From Chitinophaga dinghuensis (GTDB taxonomy: Bacteria > Bacteroidota > Bacteroidia > Chitinophagales > Chitinophagaceae), in NCBI RefSeq assembly GCF_003259435.1, contig NZ_QLMA01000010.1:62001-126000 (forward strand): a DNA stretch of 64,000 nucleotides, written 5' to 3'. Positions 45,097 through 53,803 of the stretch are shown in pieces. Positions within the stretch are counted from its first letter, which is position 1; each line of letters opens with the position of its first letter. The translations under genes and the position numbers were made by a program. The notes under the pieces are model-generated. The model was not told the DNA's origin. It ran no database searches and worked only from the letters and a program-made list of their open reading frames with translations.

Positions 45097-45217
45097 TTAT
45101 CCACCGGCGAAATGTCAGTTATCCACTGACGCAACCCTAGTTTTCCACCAAAAGCCAGGAAAATCCCTAGCAAAGGTCTGATTATTCACACACATTTGTG
45201 AAAAAAAGATTTTCACA
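45097..45217. promoter_or_regulatory. phased cluster of DnaA-box-like sites upstream of dnaB
   Basis: Four same-orientation sites: TTATCCACC (45097), TTATCCACT (45119), TTTTCCACC (45141) and TTATTCACA (45182), the last a perfect TTATNCACA box. The first three are exactly 22 bases apart, two helical turns. A weaker ATTTTCACA is at 45209, followed by an A/T tract. This suits either an origin-like DnaA-binding region or DnaA control of dnaB. Confidence 0.55.
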
Positions 45218-45286
45218 TTTACTTTTTTTTCTCAGAACAAGGGTTTTATCTCGCAAAGTCGCACAGAAAATAAGATCGCAAAGGAG

Positions 45287-45340
45287 AATAAATGATATTG
45301 TTTCGGGAGACACGCGTCTTCCGAAACAATATCATTTATT
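45287..45340. repeat. 54-base hairpin between dnaB and pheT
   Basis: Two perfect 20-base arms (45287-45306 and 45321-45340) plus five more pairs, one of them G.T, leave an ACGC tetraloop: a 25-pair stem. Motifs of TTTGCG type flank it in inverted orientation (about 45248-45282 on the left, 45400-45450 on the right). The neighbouring genes diverge, so it is not their terminator. Confidence 0.8.
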
Positions 45341-45433
45341 ATTGATAATCAAGTTTATATAAATATTTATTTTATTCAGTGTGAGACTTATCGTTTGTGC
45401 CTTTGCTTCTTCGTGACTTTGCGCCCCAAAATC

Positions 45434-45465
45434 TTTGCGCCTTTGCGCTCCAAGGCTTAACTTTA
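45434..45465 (+). promoter_or_regulatory. pheT promoter
   Basis: TTTG (45434-45437) and TAACTTTA (45458-45465) are 20 bases apart and match the Bacteroidota consensus. The start codon lies 35 bases downstream. Confidence 0.6.
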
Positions 45466-45500
45466 CGGCTCTTATATAATAAACTGATCAGATTAATAAA

Positions 45501-47930
45501 ATGACGATTTCATACAACTGGCTATGTGATTATTTACCGGTGAAGCCTACACCACAGGAATTATCCACTATCTTAACCCGTATCGGCCTCGAGGTGGAAA
45601 GTCTTGAAAAATTTGAAGCGGTTAAAGGAAGCCTGGAAGGTTTAGTGATCGGAGAAGTACTCACTGCCGCCAAACACCCCAATGCGGATAAACTGAGCCT
45701 GACTACAGTGAACATCGGTGCTGCAGAACCACTGCACATCGTTTGCGGCGCTCCAAACGTTGCAGCAGGACAAAAAGTAGTCGTAGCCCCTATCGGCGCT
45801 ACCATCTACCCTGCTACTGGAGAACCCGTAACCATGAAAAAAGCAAAAATCAGAGGAGAAGAAAGCCAGGGCATGATCTGCGCCGAAGATGAAATCGGAC
45901 TGGGAACCAGCCATGATGGCATCCTCGTACTCGATCCTTCCCTCGTACCAGGCACTCCTGCCAGCGAAATATTCAACGTTGCACAGGACTGGATATACGA
46001 AATTGGTCTTACCCCCAACCGTATGGACGCAATGAGCCATATCGGCGTGGCAAAAGATGTTTGCGCATTCCTCAATAACCTGGAACATACGCATAAATAC
46101 CAGGTGCAACTGCCGGTATTCAACGGCCTGACTCCTTCCGGTCCTGAATTACCGATCAGCATCACCATCGAAAATACAGATGGTTGTCCACGTTACTCCG
46201 GCGTAAGCATCTCCGGCGTAAAAGTGGGTCCTTCCCCTGACTGGCTGAAAAATAAACTGGAAGCCATCGGCGTACGCGCTATCAACAACATTGTGGATAT
46301 CACCAACTACGTACTCCATGAAACGGGTCAGCCTTTACACGCTTTCGACGCTACAGCAGTGAAAGGAAATGCTATCGTGGTTAAAAATCTGCCACAGGAT
46401 ACCATCTTCGTCACCCTGGACGATAAAGAAAGAAAACTGGATGCCACCGATCTGATGATCTGCAACGGCGCTGGTGAAGGAATGTGTATTGCCGGCGTAT
46501 TCGGCGGCGCTCATTCCGGCGTAACAGATACTACGACTCAAATCTTCCTGGAAAGTGCCTTCTTCAATGCAGGCATGATCCGTACCACTTCTTTCCGTCA
46601 CGGCCTTCGCACAGACGCAGCTACCCGTTTCGAAAAAGGTGTGGATATCTCCAATGTGGTTTTCGCACTGGAACGCGCAGCTAACCTGATTGTGGAACTG
46701 GCTGGCGGACAAATAGCCTCCAAAGTGCAGGATGTTTACCCTTCCGTGAAAAGAAAAACGGAAGTAGAAACCACCTACGCTTATGTACGCAAACTGAGTG
46801 GCAGCAACTACTCCGCTGATAAAATCAAGAATATCCTCGTTAGCCTGGGCTTCGATATCCTCGCAGAAACGACAGAAGGTATTCGTGTAGCCGTTCCATT
46901 CAGCAAACCTGATATCAGTCTCCCTGCCGATCTGGTAGAGGAAGTAATGCGTATAGACGGACTTGATAACATTGAGATCCCATCTACCGTTTCTGTTTCT
47001 CCAGCATTATCTGCACAACCTGATCCTGAAAAAGTGAAGGAAAAAATTGCAGATTACCTGGCTGGTAATGGCTTCAATGAAATCTTTACCAACTCTATCA
47101 CTAACAGTAAATACTATCCGGAAGAAGTACTGGCTACTGCCGTGAAAATGATGAACAGTCTCACCGTAGAACTGGACATCATGCGTCCGTCAATGCTGGA
47201 AACTGGCCTGGAAGCATTTTCCCATAACCTGAACCGTAAGAATGAAAACCTGTTATTCTTTGAATTCGGGAAAACATATCTTGCTAAAGAAGGTAAGTAC
47301 TTCGAAAACAATCATTTAAGTCTGTACCTGACAGGTCAGAAAACCGCAGAAACCTGGATGCATAAAGCTGCGCCTGTGGATTTCTACTTCCTGAAAGGGT
47401 ATGTTATCAATGTACTCAGACAACTGGGTTATACAGACTTAAGATGGGCAGAAAGCGAAGGGACCGGCCTGACTCCATCCTGGGAAATTAAGGTAAAAAA
47501 TCAGGTGGTAGTTACCCTTGGTGGCGTATCTTCACAGAAACTGAAACAGTTTGATATCAAACAACCAGTTTGGTTTGCGGACTTTAATTGGGATAAAATG
47601 ATCGGACTGTTGCAAAAAAGTAATAACTTTTACAAAGAAATACCTCGTTTCCCGGCAGTTCGTCGTGATCTGGCCCTTGTGCTGGACAGACAAGTGAAAT
47701 TTGCCGCCGTGGAAGCAGCAGCAAGGGCTGTAAAAACGCCTTTACTGCAGGATATCAATCTGTTCGATGTGTTCGAGAGCGAAAAACTGGGTGCGAACAA
47801 AAAGTCGTATGCCGTGAGCTTCACTTTCCTGGATACCCAGAAAACCCTCACTGATAAAGAAATTGACAGTGTGATGGATAAACTGGTGAAAAACTTCCAG
47901 ACACAACTGCAGGCGGAGATCCGAAAATAA
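45501..47930 (+). CDS. pheT: phenylalanine--tRNA ligase beta subunit
   Basis: An 809-residue subunit of the heterotetrameric enzyme that charges tRNA-Phe. Domains in order: tRNA-binding OB domain (about 40-150, GEVLTAAKHPNADKLSLTTV), B3/B4 editing domain (about 210-390, with INNIVDITNYVLHETGQPLHAFD), B5 (about 400-480), the catalytic-like core, and the C-terminal anticodon-binding FDX-ACB domain (about 715-809, FPAVRRDLALVLDRQVKF). The pheS gene is not adjacent, which is common in this phylum. It is followed in the same operon by a coiled-coil gene and zapA. Confidence 0.97.
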   Translation: MTISYNWLCDYLPVKPTPQELSTILTRIGLEVESLEKFEAVKGSLEGLVIGEVLTAAKHPNADKLSLTTVNIGAAEPLHIVCGAPNVAAGQKVVVAPIGATIYPATGEPVTMKKAKIRGEESQGMICAEDEIGLGTSHDGILVLDPSLVPGTPASEIFNVAQDWIYEIGLTPNRMDAMSHIGVAKDVCAFLNNLEHTHKYQVQLPVFNGLTPSGPELPISITIENTDGCPRYSGVSISGVKVGPSPDWLKNKLEAIGVRAINNIVDITNYVLHETGQPLHAFDATAVKGNAIVVKNLPQDTIFVTLDDKERKLDATDLMICNGAGEGMCIAGVFGGAHSGVTDTTTQIFLESAFFNAGMIRTTSFRHGLRTDAATRFEKGVDISNVVFALERAANLIVELAGGQIASKVQDVYPSVKRKTEVETTYAYVRKLSGSNYSADKIKNILVSLGFDILAETTEGIRVAVPFSKPDISLPADLVEEVMRIDGLDNIEIPSTVSVSPALSAQPDPEKVKEKIADYLAGNGFNEIFTNSITNSKYYPEEVLATAVKMMNSLTVELDIMRPSMLETGLEAFSHNLNRKNENLLFFEFGKTYLAKEGKYFENNHLSLYLTGQKTAETWMHKAAPVDFYFLKGYVINVLRQLGYTDLRWAESEGTGLTPSWEIKVKNQVVVTLGGVSSQKLKQFDIKQPVWFADFNWDKMIGLLQKSNNFYKEIPRFPAVRRDLALVLDRQVKFAAVEAAARAVKTPLLQDINLFDVFESEKLGANKKSYAVSFTFLDTQKTLTDKEIDSVMDKLVKNFQTQLQAEIRK

Positions 47931-47942
47931 TCAAACAGTAAT

Positions 47943-48251
47943 ATGGTTCTTGAGCAATACATACAACGTGTGGAGGAAAAACTGCATCTGCTGCTGAAAA
48001 AGCTGCAGCAGGTGCAGGCCGAAAATGCGTCATTGCGGGAAGAACTTAACACCAGGCAACAGGAGTTGCATGAGCAGCAGGGAGTTATACAGGGCCTGGA
48101 GGAAAAACTACAGCTGATGAAAATCGCTGCCAGTACCCAGGGTACTCGTCCCATAGCAGAGGAAGATGAAGCCTTCCGTAAGGAGATGCGTGGCAAAATC
48201 AATGATTATATCAAAGAAATTGACAGATGTATCGCCCTATTGAACGCATAA
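47943..48251 (+). CDS. small coiled-coil protein upstream of zapA
   Basis: A 102-residue protein that is almost entirely a coiled coil (residues about 3-60, heptads of Leu with Gln/Glu as in HLLLKKLQQVQAENASLREE), followed by a short C-terminal helix containing INDYIKEIDRCIALLNA. It resembles ZapB or other division-associated coiled coils in form only. It starts 12 bases after pheT and ends 29 bases before zapA, so cotranscription with zapA hints at a cell-division role. Similar small frames occupy this place in related genomes as far as I recall. Confidence 0.75.
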   Translation: MVLEQYIQRVEEKLHLLLKKLQQVQAENASLREELNTRQQELHEQQGVIQGLEEKLQLMKIAASTQGTRPIAEEDEAFRKEMRGKINDYIKEIDRCIALLNA

Positions 48252-48280
48252 GTGTCACTTGAAGTAAACTAAATATCCGA

Positions 48281-48574
48281 ATGGACCAACTCATTCCAGT
48301 TAACATTGTCGTGGCAGACCGCTCTTACCGGATTAAAATTAAGCCGGAAGAAGAAGAAGAGGTTCGTCGCATTATGAAAGAAGTGAATGAGAAAATCGTT
48401 GATTTCAAGGCCGCTTACGCAGGGAAGGACCTTCAGGACTACATCGCTATGGCCCTAATTATGTATGCTACCCACCCCGTAACCAGCGGTGGCAAAGCAC
48501 AAGCTAGTACTGCCCCATTTTTACAGGAAAAGCTCGAAAAACTCGAAGAATTAATCAACCAAGCACTGGGTTAA
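48281..48574 (+). CDS. zapA: cell division protein ZapA
   Basis: A 97-residue protein that bundles FtsZ filaments at mid-cell. The ZapA domain covers the whole length: an N-terminal beta segment (IPVNIVVADRSYRIKIKPEE), the EEVRRIMKEVNEKIVDFKAAY helix, DLQDYIAMALIMYATH, and a C-terminal coiled coil (FLQEKLEKLEELINQAL). It is placed between the coiled-coil gene and rny. In gamma-proteobacteria 6S RNA lies next to zapA; here a structured gap also follows. Confidence 0.9.
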   Translation: MDQLIPVNIVVADRSYRIKIKPEEEEEVRRIMKEVNEKIVDFKAAYAGKDLQDYIAMALIMYATHPVTSGGKAQASTAPFLQEKLEKLEELINQALG

Positions 48575-48651
48575 CACGTTACGCGTTGTTAAACAATGAA
48601 TTAGCTAATTGGCTAATAATCACGTATTAAACACGCTTTACTGCTATTTTT

Positions 48652-48735
48652 TTGTATTTTCGCGGGTCAGTTCTCGCCCTGAAACTGCTTTATGCACAGG
48701 GCTTAGAGAATGCTACATAAATCAAGTTTTAAAGA
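48652..48735 (+). ncRNA. possible small structured RNA (6S-like?) between zapA and rny
   Basis: A TATTTTCG box at 48656 could be a -7 element. Downstream, TTCTC-GCCCTG (48671-48681) pairs with CAGGGC-TTA-GAGAA (48697-48710), giving an 11-pair hairpin with a 3-base bulge and a 15-base loop. It may be the leader of rny or a separate RNA such as a Bacteroidota 6S RNA. The identity is a guess from position; the pairing is seen. Confidence 0.35.
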
Positions 48736-48741
48736 ATTCAT

Positions 48742-50301
48742 ATGGGTGTTACACTTATAATAACTGCTATAGCAGCGTTAATAATAGGGATTGCGGCAGG
48801 AAAAGTGATATTTGCTAAAAATACACAACAGAAAATAGACGAGGCTGAACAGCAAGCTAAAAAAATCATCGCCGATGCTCAGGTTACTGGCGAGAACATG
48901 AAAAAAGACAGATTGCTCGAAGCCAAAGAAAAATACCTGCAAATGAAGAGCGAGCACGAAAAGGAAGTGCTCCAACGCAATCAGAAAATCGTTGACTCTG
49001 AAAACCGTATCAAACAAAAGGAACAGAGTCTTAACCAGAAAAATGAACAGGTTCAGAAACAAATCAATGAAAATGACGCGATTAAAGATACGCTGAACCG
49101 TCAGATGGAACTGGTTACCATCAAACGTACCGAATTGGAAAAACACCAGGAAGAACATATCCGTCGCCTGGAAAAGGTAGCTGGCCTCACTGCAGAAGAA
49201 GCAAAACACCAACTGGTGGAAAGCCTGAAAGAAGAAGCCCGCTCACAAGCCCTGGCTCATATCCAGGAAATTATCGAAGACGCTAAAACAAAAGCGAACA
49301 AAGAAGCGAAGAAAATCATCATCCAGTCTATCCAGCGTACTGCCGCTGAACAGACCATCGAAAATACGATCACTGTATTTACCCTGGAAAGCGACGAAAT
49401 CAAAGGTCAGATCATCGGTCGTGAAGGCCGTAACATCCGTGCCATCGAAGCTGCTACCGGCGTAGACCTGATCGTGGATGATACCCCTGAAGCAATCGTA
49501 CTCTCTTCCTTCGACCCACTGCGTCGTGAAATTGCACGTCTGTCCCTGCAACGCCTCGTTCAGGATGGTCGTATCCACCCTGCACGTATCGAAGAAGTAG
49601 TTGAAAAAACCAAGAAACAACTGGAAGAACAGGTAATGGATATCGGTGAAAGAACCGTGATCGAATTGGGTATCCATGGCCTGCATAAAGAACTGGTTCG
49701 CCTGGTAGGTAAAATGCGTTTCCGCTCTTCCTATGGCCAGAACCTGCTCATGCACTCTAAAGAAACCGCTAACCTCTGCGCTGTTATGGCCGCAGAACTG
49801 GGCCTCAACCCTAAATTAGCGAAACGCGCCGGTCTCCTTCACGATATCGGTAAAGTGCCAGATGAAGAAACTGAACTGAGCCACGCTCTCCTCGGCGCTA
49901 AACTGGCAGAGAAATATGGCGAACACGCTGCTGTAGTTAACGCTATCGGCGCTCACCATGATGAGATGGAAATGCAGTATGTGATCTCTCCTATCGTTCA
50001 GGCTTGTGATGCTATCTCCGGCGCCCGCCCAGGCGCTCGCCGCGAAATCATGCAAAGCTACCTGCAACGTATCAAAGACCTGGAAAACCTCGCCCTCTCC
50101 CATGAAGGTGTGGAAAAAGCCTACGCTATCCAGGCAGGTCGTGAACTGCGCGTAATCGTGGAAAGTGATAAAGTTTCCGATAACGACGCTGATCGCCTCT
50201 CTTTCGAAATTGCCAACAAAATCCAGACAGAGATGCAGTATCCGGGCCAAATCAAAGTAACCGTTATCCGCGAAAAACGCGCGGTGAACGTTGCCCGTTA
50301 G
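48742..50301 (+). CDS. rny: ribonuclease Y
   Basis: A 519-residue membrane-anchored endoribonuclease that starts mRNA decay. In order: one N-terminal membrane helix (TLIITAIAALIIGIAAGKVIF), a long coiled coil (about 30-200, Lys/Glu/Gln rich), a KH RNA-binding domain (GQIIGREGRNIRAIEAATGVD), and an HD metal-dependent phosphodiesterase domain with the metal-binding HD pair in GLLHDIGKVPDEE and HHDEM downstream. Full length and complete. A strong terminator follows. Confidence 0.97.
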   Translation: MGVTLIITAIAALIIGIAAGKVIFAKNTQQKIDEAEQQAKKIIADAQVTGENMKKDRLLEAKEKYLQMKSEHEKEVLQRNQKIVDSENRIKQKEQSLNQKNEQVQKQINENDAIKDTLNRQMELVTIKRTELEKHQEEHIRRLEKVAGLTAEEAKHQLVESLKEEARSQALAHIQEIIEDAKTKANKEAKKIIIQSIQRTAAEQTIENTITVFTLESDEIKGQIIGREGRNIRAIEAATGVDLIVDDTPEAIVLSSFDPLRREIARLSLQRLVQDGRIHPARIEEVVEKTKKQLEEQVMDIGERTVIELGIHGLHKELVRLVGKMRFRSSYGQNLLMHSKETANLCAVMAAELGLNPKLAKRAGLLHDIGKVPDEETELSHALLGAKLAEKYGEHAAVVNAIGAHHDEMEMQYVISPIVQACDAISGARPGARREIMQSYLQRIKDLENLALSHEGVEKAYAIQAGRELRVIVESDKVSDNDADRLSFEIANKIQTEMQYPGQIKVTVIREKRAVNVAR

Positions 50302-50345
50302 TTCATATAAGAAATTTAGAAAAAAAGAATTTACATTTTATATTG

Positions 50346-50378
50346 AGTCCTTCGGCTAATCACCGAAGGACTTTTTTT
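50346..50378 (+). terminator. intrinsic terminator after rny
   Basis: AGTCCTTCGG (50346-50355) pairs perfectly with CCGAAGGACT (50363-50372), followed by seven T. Confidence 0.93.
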
Positions 50379-50409
50379 ATTCGTGAAACGCAAAAATGTA
50401 AATTTCGTT

Positions 50410-51027
50410 ATGACAAAACCCTTGTTTAAGCTCATCCTGGGAGCCTGCATCCTCCTGGGCGCTAGCCAAACATTCGCACAGAAAAAAGCCATCTCTCTCT
50501 TTAATGGTAAAAATCTCGACGGATGGAAAGTATACGGTACCGAAAAATGGTATGTGGATAAAGGCGAACTGGTATGTGAAAGCGGCCCCGATAAAGAATA
50601 CGGCTACCTCGGTACAGATAAAGATTACAAAAACTTCGAACTGACCGTCGTATTCAAACAGGAAGCCAATGGTAACAGCGGCGTGTTCTTCCACTCTTCC
50701 CTGGAAGGTACCAAAATTACCGGCTGGCAGGCAGAAGTAGCCCCTCCCAACCAACATACCGGCGGAATCTACGAATCCTATGGACGCGGATGGCTCATCA
50801 AACCAGATCAGGAAAAAGAACAATACCTGAAAATGGGCGAATGGAATACCATGAAAGTCCGTGTAGTAGGCGACAGCGTTACCACCTGGCTCAATGGTCA
50901 TGAAATGATCCAGCTGAAAGATGATAAAATCGGCGCAGCCAACGGCCAGATTGCACTTCAAATTCACTCCGGTGGAGGCATTAAGGTAAGATGGAAAAGC
51001 GTTAAATTGGTACCATTGAAATCATAA
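50410..51027 (+). CDS. secreted DUF1080 (3-keto-disaccharide hydrolase-like) protein
   Basis: A 205-residue protein from ATG 50410; the frame is open back to a GTG at 50383, but the ATG gives a clean signal peptide (cleavage near TFAQ). A single DUF1080 beta-sandwich domain follows: SLFNGKNLDGWKVYGTEKW, DYKNFELTVVFKQEANGNSG, and GQIALQIHSGGGIKVRWKS. This family includes 3-keto-glycoside hydrolases acting with oxidoreductases. It overlaps the downstream SDR gene by one base, a sign of coupling, although SDR and hydrolase need not share a pathway. Confidence 0.9.
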   Translation: MTKPLFKLILGACILLGASQTFAQKKAISLFNGKNLDGWKVYGTEKWYVDKGELVCESGPDKEYGYLGTDKDYKNFELTVVFKQEANGNSGVFFHSSLEGTKITGWQAEVAPPNQHTGGIYESYGRGWLIKPDQEKEQYLKMGEWNTMKVRVVGDSVTTWLNGHEMIQLKDDKIGAANGQIALQIHSGGGIKVRWKSVKLVPLKS

Positions 51028-51815
51028 TGACTTACCAGGATAAAGTAATACTCATTACAGGCGCCAGCTCCGGAATTGGTCGGGAGCTGGCGCTGTTGCT
51101 TGCAAAGGAAAAAGCCCGCCTCATTCTCGTTGCCAGGAATGTAGAGCGACTAACAGCCGTTCGCCAGGAATGCCTCCAGCATACGCCTCATTGCGAAACC
51201 CTGCTGATGGATGTCACCGACCAGGAACAGATAACCTCCGGCGCAGCAGCCGCCATTGGTATCTTTGGACATATTGATGTGCTGATCAACAATGCAGGCG
51301 TCACCCAGCGCTCCAAGCTGATAGACACCTCTGTTGCGGCTATCCGTCAATTAATGGAAGTGAATTTCTTTGGGCCAGTCATGCTGACAAAAGCTTTACT
51401 GCCTCATTTTAAGGAACAGGGAAAAGGACAAATCGTGGTGGTAAGTAGTATGGCAGGACTTTTCGGATACCCGTGGCGATCCGGGTATAATGCCGCCAAA
51501 CATGCTGTGAACGGCTATTTCGAGACACTTCAGACGGAGCAGCCTATCCCTGAACTATATACGACCATCATTTGCCCCGGACGTATCCATACGCCTATTA
51601 CCTATTCCGCCATCACCGGCGATGGTAAGCCATTCGGGAAAATGGACCCTGGCCAGGAACACGGTATTCCGGTGGAAGTCTGTGCCCGAAAGATCCTCTC
51701 CGCTATGCGCCGACGTAAAAAACTGGTGAAAATAGCCAGGATGGAAAAGGTACTCCTCTGGATAAAAAGATATTTTCCACCACTCTTTTATGTGATTGCC
51801 CAGAAAGGGAATTAA
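51027..51815 (+). CDS. short-chain dehydrogenase/reductase
   Basis: A 262-residue classical SDR with the NAD(P)-binding TGASSGIG motif (about residues 11-18), NNAG, and catalytic Ser in VVVSSMAGLFGYPWRSG with Tyr-x-x-x-Lys as YNAAK. It oxidises or reduces an unknown alcohol or carbonyl. The C-terminal segment is basic and then hydrophobic (RYFPPLFYVIAQ), as in membrane-associated SDR members. It is coupled to the DUF1080 gene ahead of it and lies 21 bases before the nucleosidase gene. Confidence 0.93.
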   Translation: MTYQDKVILITGASSGIGRELALLLAKEKARLILVARNVERLTAVRQECLQHTPHCETLLMDVTDQEQITSGAAAAIGIFGHIDVLINNAGVTQRSKLIDTSVAAIRQLMEVNFFGPVMLTKALLPHFKEQGKGQIVVVSSMAGLFGYPWRSGYNAAKHAVNGYFETLQTEQPIPELYTTIICPGRIHTPITYSAITGDGKPFGKMDPGQEHGIPVEVCARKILSAMRRRKKLVKIARMEKVLLWIKRYFPPLFYVIAQKGN

Positions 51816-51836
51816 CTTGCAGCAGATTTTCGAATT

Positions 51837-52454
51837 ATGCAAGCAACTAATACTCTCGTTGATAATGTCAGTCTGCAGCAACTACTGCAACAGGACCCCC
51901 TGTTTGTATTCGCACTGGCATCTGAATGTACACATGAATTTGATCAGGCCGACAAGCTGTTTATAGGCATTGGTAAAGTCAATGCAGCATATCATCTCAC
52001 TAAAAGAATTGCGGAAAAACGTCCTAATCTTATTATTAACCTCGGTTCTGCCGGGAGTAATGACTTGGAGAGAGGTACTGTGGTTTGCTGTAATCGCTTT
52101 ATACAGCGGGATATGGATGTACGCCCATTGGGATTTGAAAAATACGAAACGCCGTTGTCTGGTCAGGCGCCGGTGCTGGAATATGGTCTCCAGGCGGCAG
52201 GATTGCCTATGGGAATCTGCGGAACGGGCGATAGCTTTGAAATAGGCCATGTGACCAGCGACTATAATGTGATTGATATGGAAGCATATCCATTAGCCTG
52301 GATTGCACAACAAGAAAATATTCCTTTTCTCTGCCTGAAATATATTTCCGATGGCGCAGATGGGAAGGCAGCAGAGGATTGGCAGATAGCCGTTCATCTG
52401 GCAGCAGCAGCATTGAAGGAAACAATTGTAAGATTAGGGGGAGACAACCAGTAA
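51837..52454 (+). CDS. nucleoside phosphorylase/nucleosidase-family protein
   Basis: A 205-residue protein of the MTA/SAH nucleosidase superfamily. It has the phosphorylase-fold text LFIGIGKVNAAYHLTKRI and NLGSAGSNDLERGTVV, and VIDMEAYPLAWIAQQ with the substrate-binding Met-Glu pair; C-terminal KYISDGADGKAAEDW supplies an Asp in the usual catalytic position. It may hydrolyse methylthioadenosine, S-adenosylhomocysteine or futalosine. It is shorter than typical MtnN (about 230), so I do not assign a symbol. Confidence 0.83.
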   Translation: MQATNTLVDNVSLQQLLQQDPLFVFALASECTHEFDQADKLFIGIGKVNAAYHLTKRIAEKRPNLIINLGSAGSNDLERGTVVCCNRFIQRDMDVRPLGFEKYETPLSGQAPVLEYGLQAAGLPMGICGTGDSFEIGHVTSDYNVIDMEAYPLAWIAQQENIPFLCLKYISDGADGKAAEDWQIAVHLAAAALKETIVRLGGDNQ

Positions 52455-52482
52455 TCTGCTAAGAACTTTTTCACTTATATAA

Positions 52483-52520
52483 AAGCCCGTCTCTACTTAG
52501 TTGAGACGGGCTTGTTTTTT
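52483..52520 (+). terminator. intrinsic terminator after the nucleosidase gene
   Basis: AAGCCCGTCTC (52483-52493) pairs perfectly with GAGACGGGCTT (52503-52513), followed by a T run. It also separates the convergent scpB transcript. Confidence 0.92.
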
Positions 52521-52540
52521 AGCCAAAAAGGCATTGTGAT

Positions 52541-53680
52541 TTATTTCTTTTCAGGATGGTCATCGTCATTTTCCGGCTCATCATCTCCCGGATTATCATC
52601 GCCTTCTTCATCTTCGTTCTCTTCTTCATCTTCATCTTCTTCATCGTCATCGTCGTCATCGTCCTCATCGTTCTCATCATCGTCCTCTTCATCCGCGTCC
52701 TCCTCCTCCTCATCATCTTCTGCTTCATCCTCGTCGTCTTCTACATTATCATCTGATTCCTCTTCTTCCGCTTGTTCATCTTCACTTTGGGCGTCATCTG
52801 GCTCTGCGTCTTCATCTTCAGCGGCGCCACTGCGATCTTCTTCTGATTGATCTTGCAGGAAGGATTCGAAATGAATGATTTCGTCATCTGGTTCTGCTTC
52901 TTCATCTTCAGATGCGGGAATAGCAGATGTTGATTCGTCTTCCATCATGTCGAAATCGGAGCTGGCATCTGGACTGGTAAGGTGATCCAGTTGATGATCA
53001 GGATCTAACAATTCACCATCACCGGATACCATCATGGCATGGCCTTCAGGACCGGTTTCTTCGCTTTGGGAGTGTTCTCCGCGCCCGATGGTGGCTGTTT
53101 CATCATTGATGAGGGTAGGTTGAACCATTTCCTCATCAAAGAGTTCTCTCAGTTTTGGCAGATCTGCTGGGGAATTGATGCCGAAATAGTCCATAAAGGA
53201 GCGGGAAACGGAATACAGCAATGGTTTTCCTGGTAGTTCTTCACTACGGCCGCTGATGATAATCAATTCTTTTTCCAGGAGTTTCTGGATGGAGTAGTCG
53301 GTACTTACACCACGTATATATTCAATTTCGCCTTTGGAAATAGGCTGACGATAGGCAATGATAGCCAGGGTTTCCAGAGCGGCGGTAGACAGGCGTTTGA
53401 GAAACTTGTCTCCATTCAGCTGGGCAACGGTCTGGTAATAGTCTTTTTTGGTAAGGAACTGGAATCCGCCTCCACTACTTCTCACTTCAAAAGCATAAAA
53501 TTCAGTACTGTACTTTTCTTTAATGGCTTCAATGGCAGCTTCCACCTGATCGAGGGTTGCGCGATCTTCCAGGAAAGCCAGGGCATTGTTTAATAAATCC
53601 AGGATTTCCAGCATGGGCAGAGGCCTGTCGGCAGCAAAAATTAGTGCTTCCACATGTGGAATGATCTGAGATATTTCCAT
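52541..53680 (-). CDS. scpB: segregation and condensation protein ScpB with long acidic tail
   Basis: A 379-residue protein. The first 190 or so residues are a normal ScpB with two winged-helix domains (ISQIIPHVEALIFAADRPL, ETLAIIAYRQPISKGEIEYIRGV, GKPLLYSVSRSFMDYFGI). With ScpA and SMC it forms condensin. The second half is a tail of about 190 residues that is mostly Asp and Glu, densest near the end. Normal ScpB is near 200 residues. The coding DNA for the tail is a TCATC/TCTTC-like repeat. ScpA is not adjacent. Confidence 0.93.
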   Translation of the reverse strand: MEISQIIPHVEALIFAADRPLPMLEILDLLNNALAFLEDRATLDQVEAAIEAIKEKYSTEFYAFEVRSSGGGFQFLTKKDYYQTVAQLNGDKFLKRLSTAALETLAIIAYRQPISKGEIEYIRGVSTDYSIQKLLEKELIIISGRSEELPGKPLLYSVSRSFMDYFGINSPADLPKLRELFDEEMVQPTLINDETATIGRGEHSQSEETGPEGHAMMVSGDGELLDPDHQLDHLTSPDASSDFDMMEDESTSAIPASEDEEAEPDDEIIHFESFLQDQSEEDRSGAAEDEDAEPDDAQSEDEQAEEEESDDNVEDDEDEAEDDEEEEDADEEDDDENDEDDDDDDDEEDEDEEENEDEEGDDNPGDDEPENDDDHPEKK

Positions 53681-53706
53681 AAAATAATAGTGGTAATGGC
53701 GGATTT

Positions 53707-53744
53707 AAAAAAAAGGTCAAAGACCGAAAATACAGTCTTTGACC
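53707..53744 (-). terminator. intrinsic terminator after atpG
   Basis: GGTCAAAGAC (53715-53724) pairs perfectly with GTCTTTGACC (53735-53744). On the minus strand the stem is followed by eight T (complement of 53707-53714). Confidence 0.93.
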
Positions 53745-53803
53745 CTATTCTGAAAATATTATTATTCAGTTGTTGACTAGGAGTAAATAACCTGAAACAG
53801 TTA

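Noticed and set aside
44947..45129. Open frame of 60 codons upstream of dnaB, + strand
   Set aside because: It runs through the DnaA-box cluster and AT-rich control region; composition does not look coding.
52512..52850. Ser-rich frame on the + strand opposite scpB
   Set aside because: Shadow of the acidic tail: the complement of Asp/Glu codons gives Ser/Phe/Ile.
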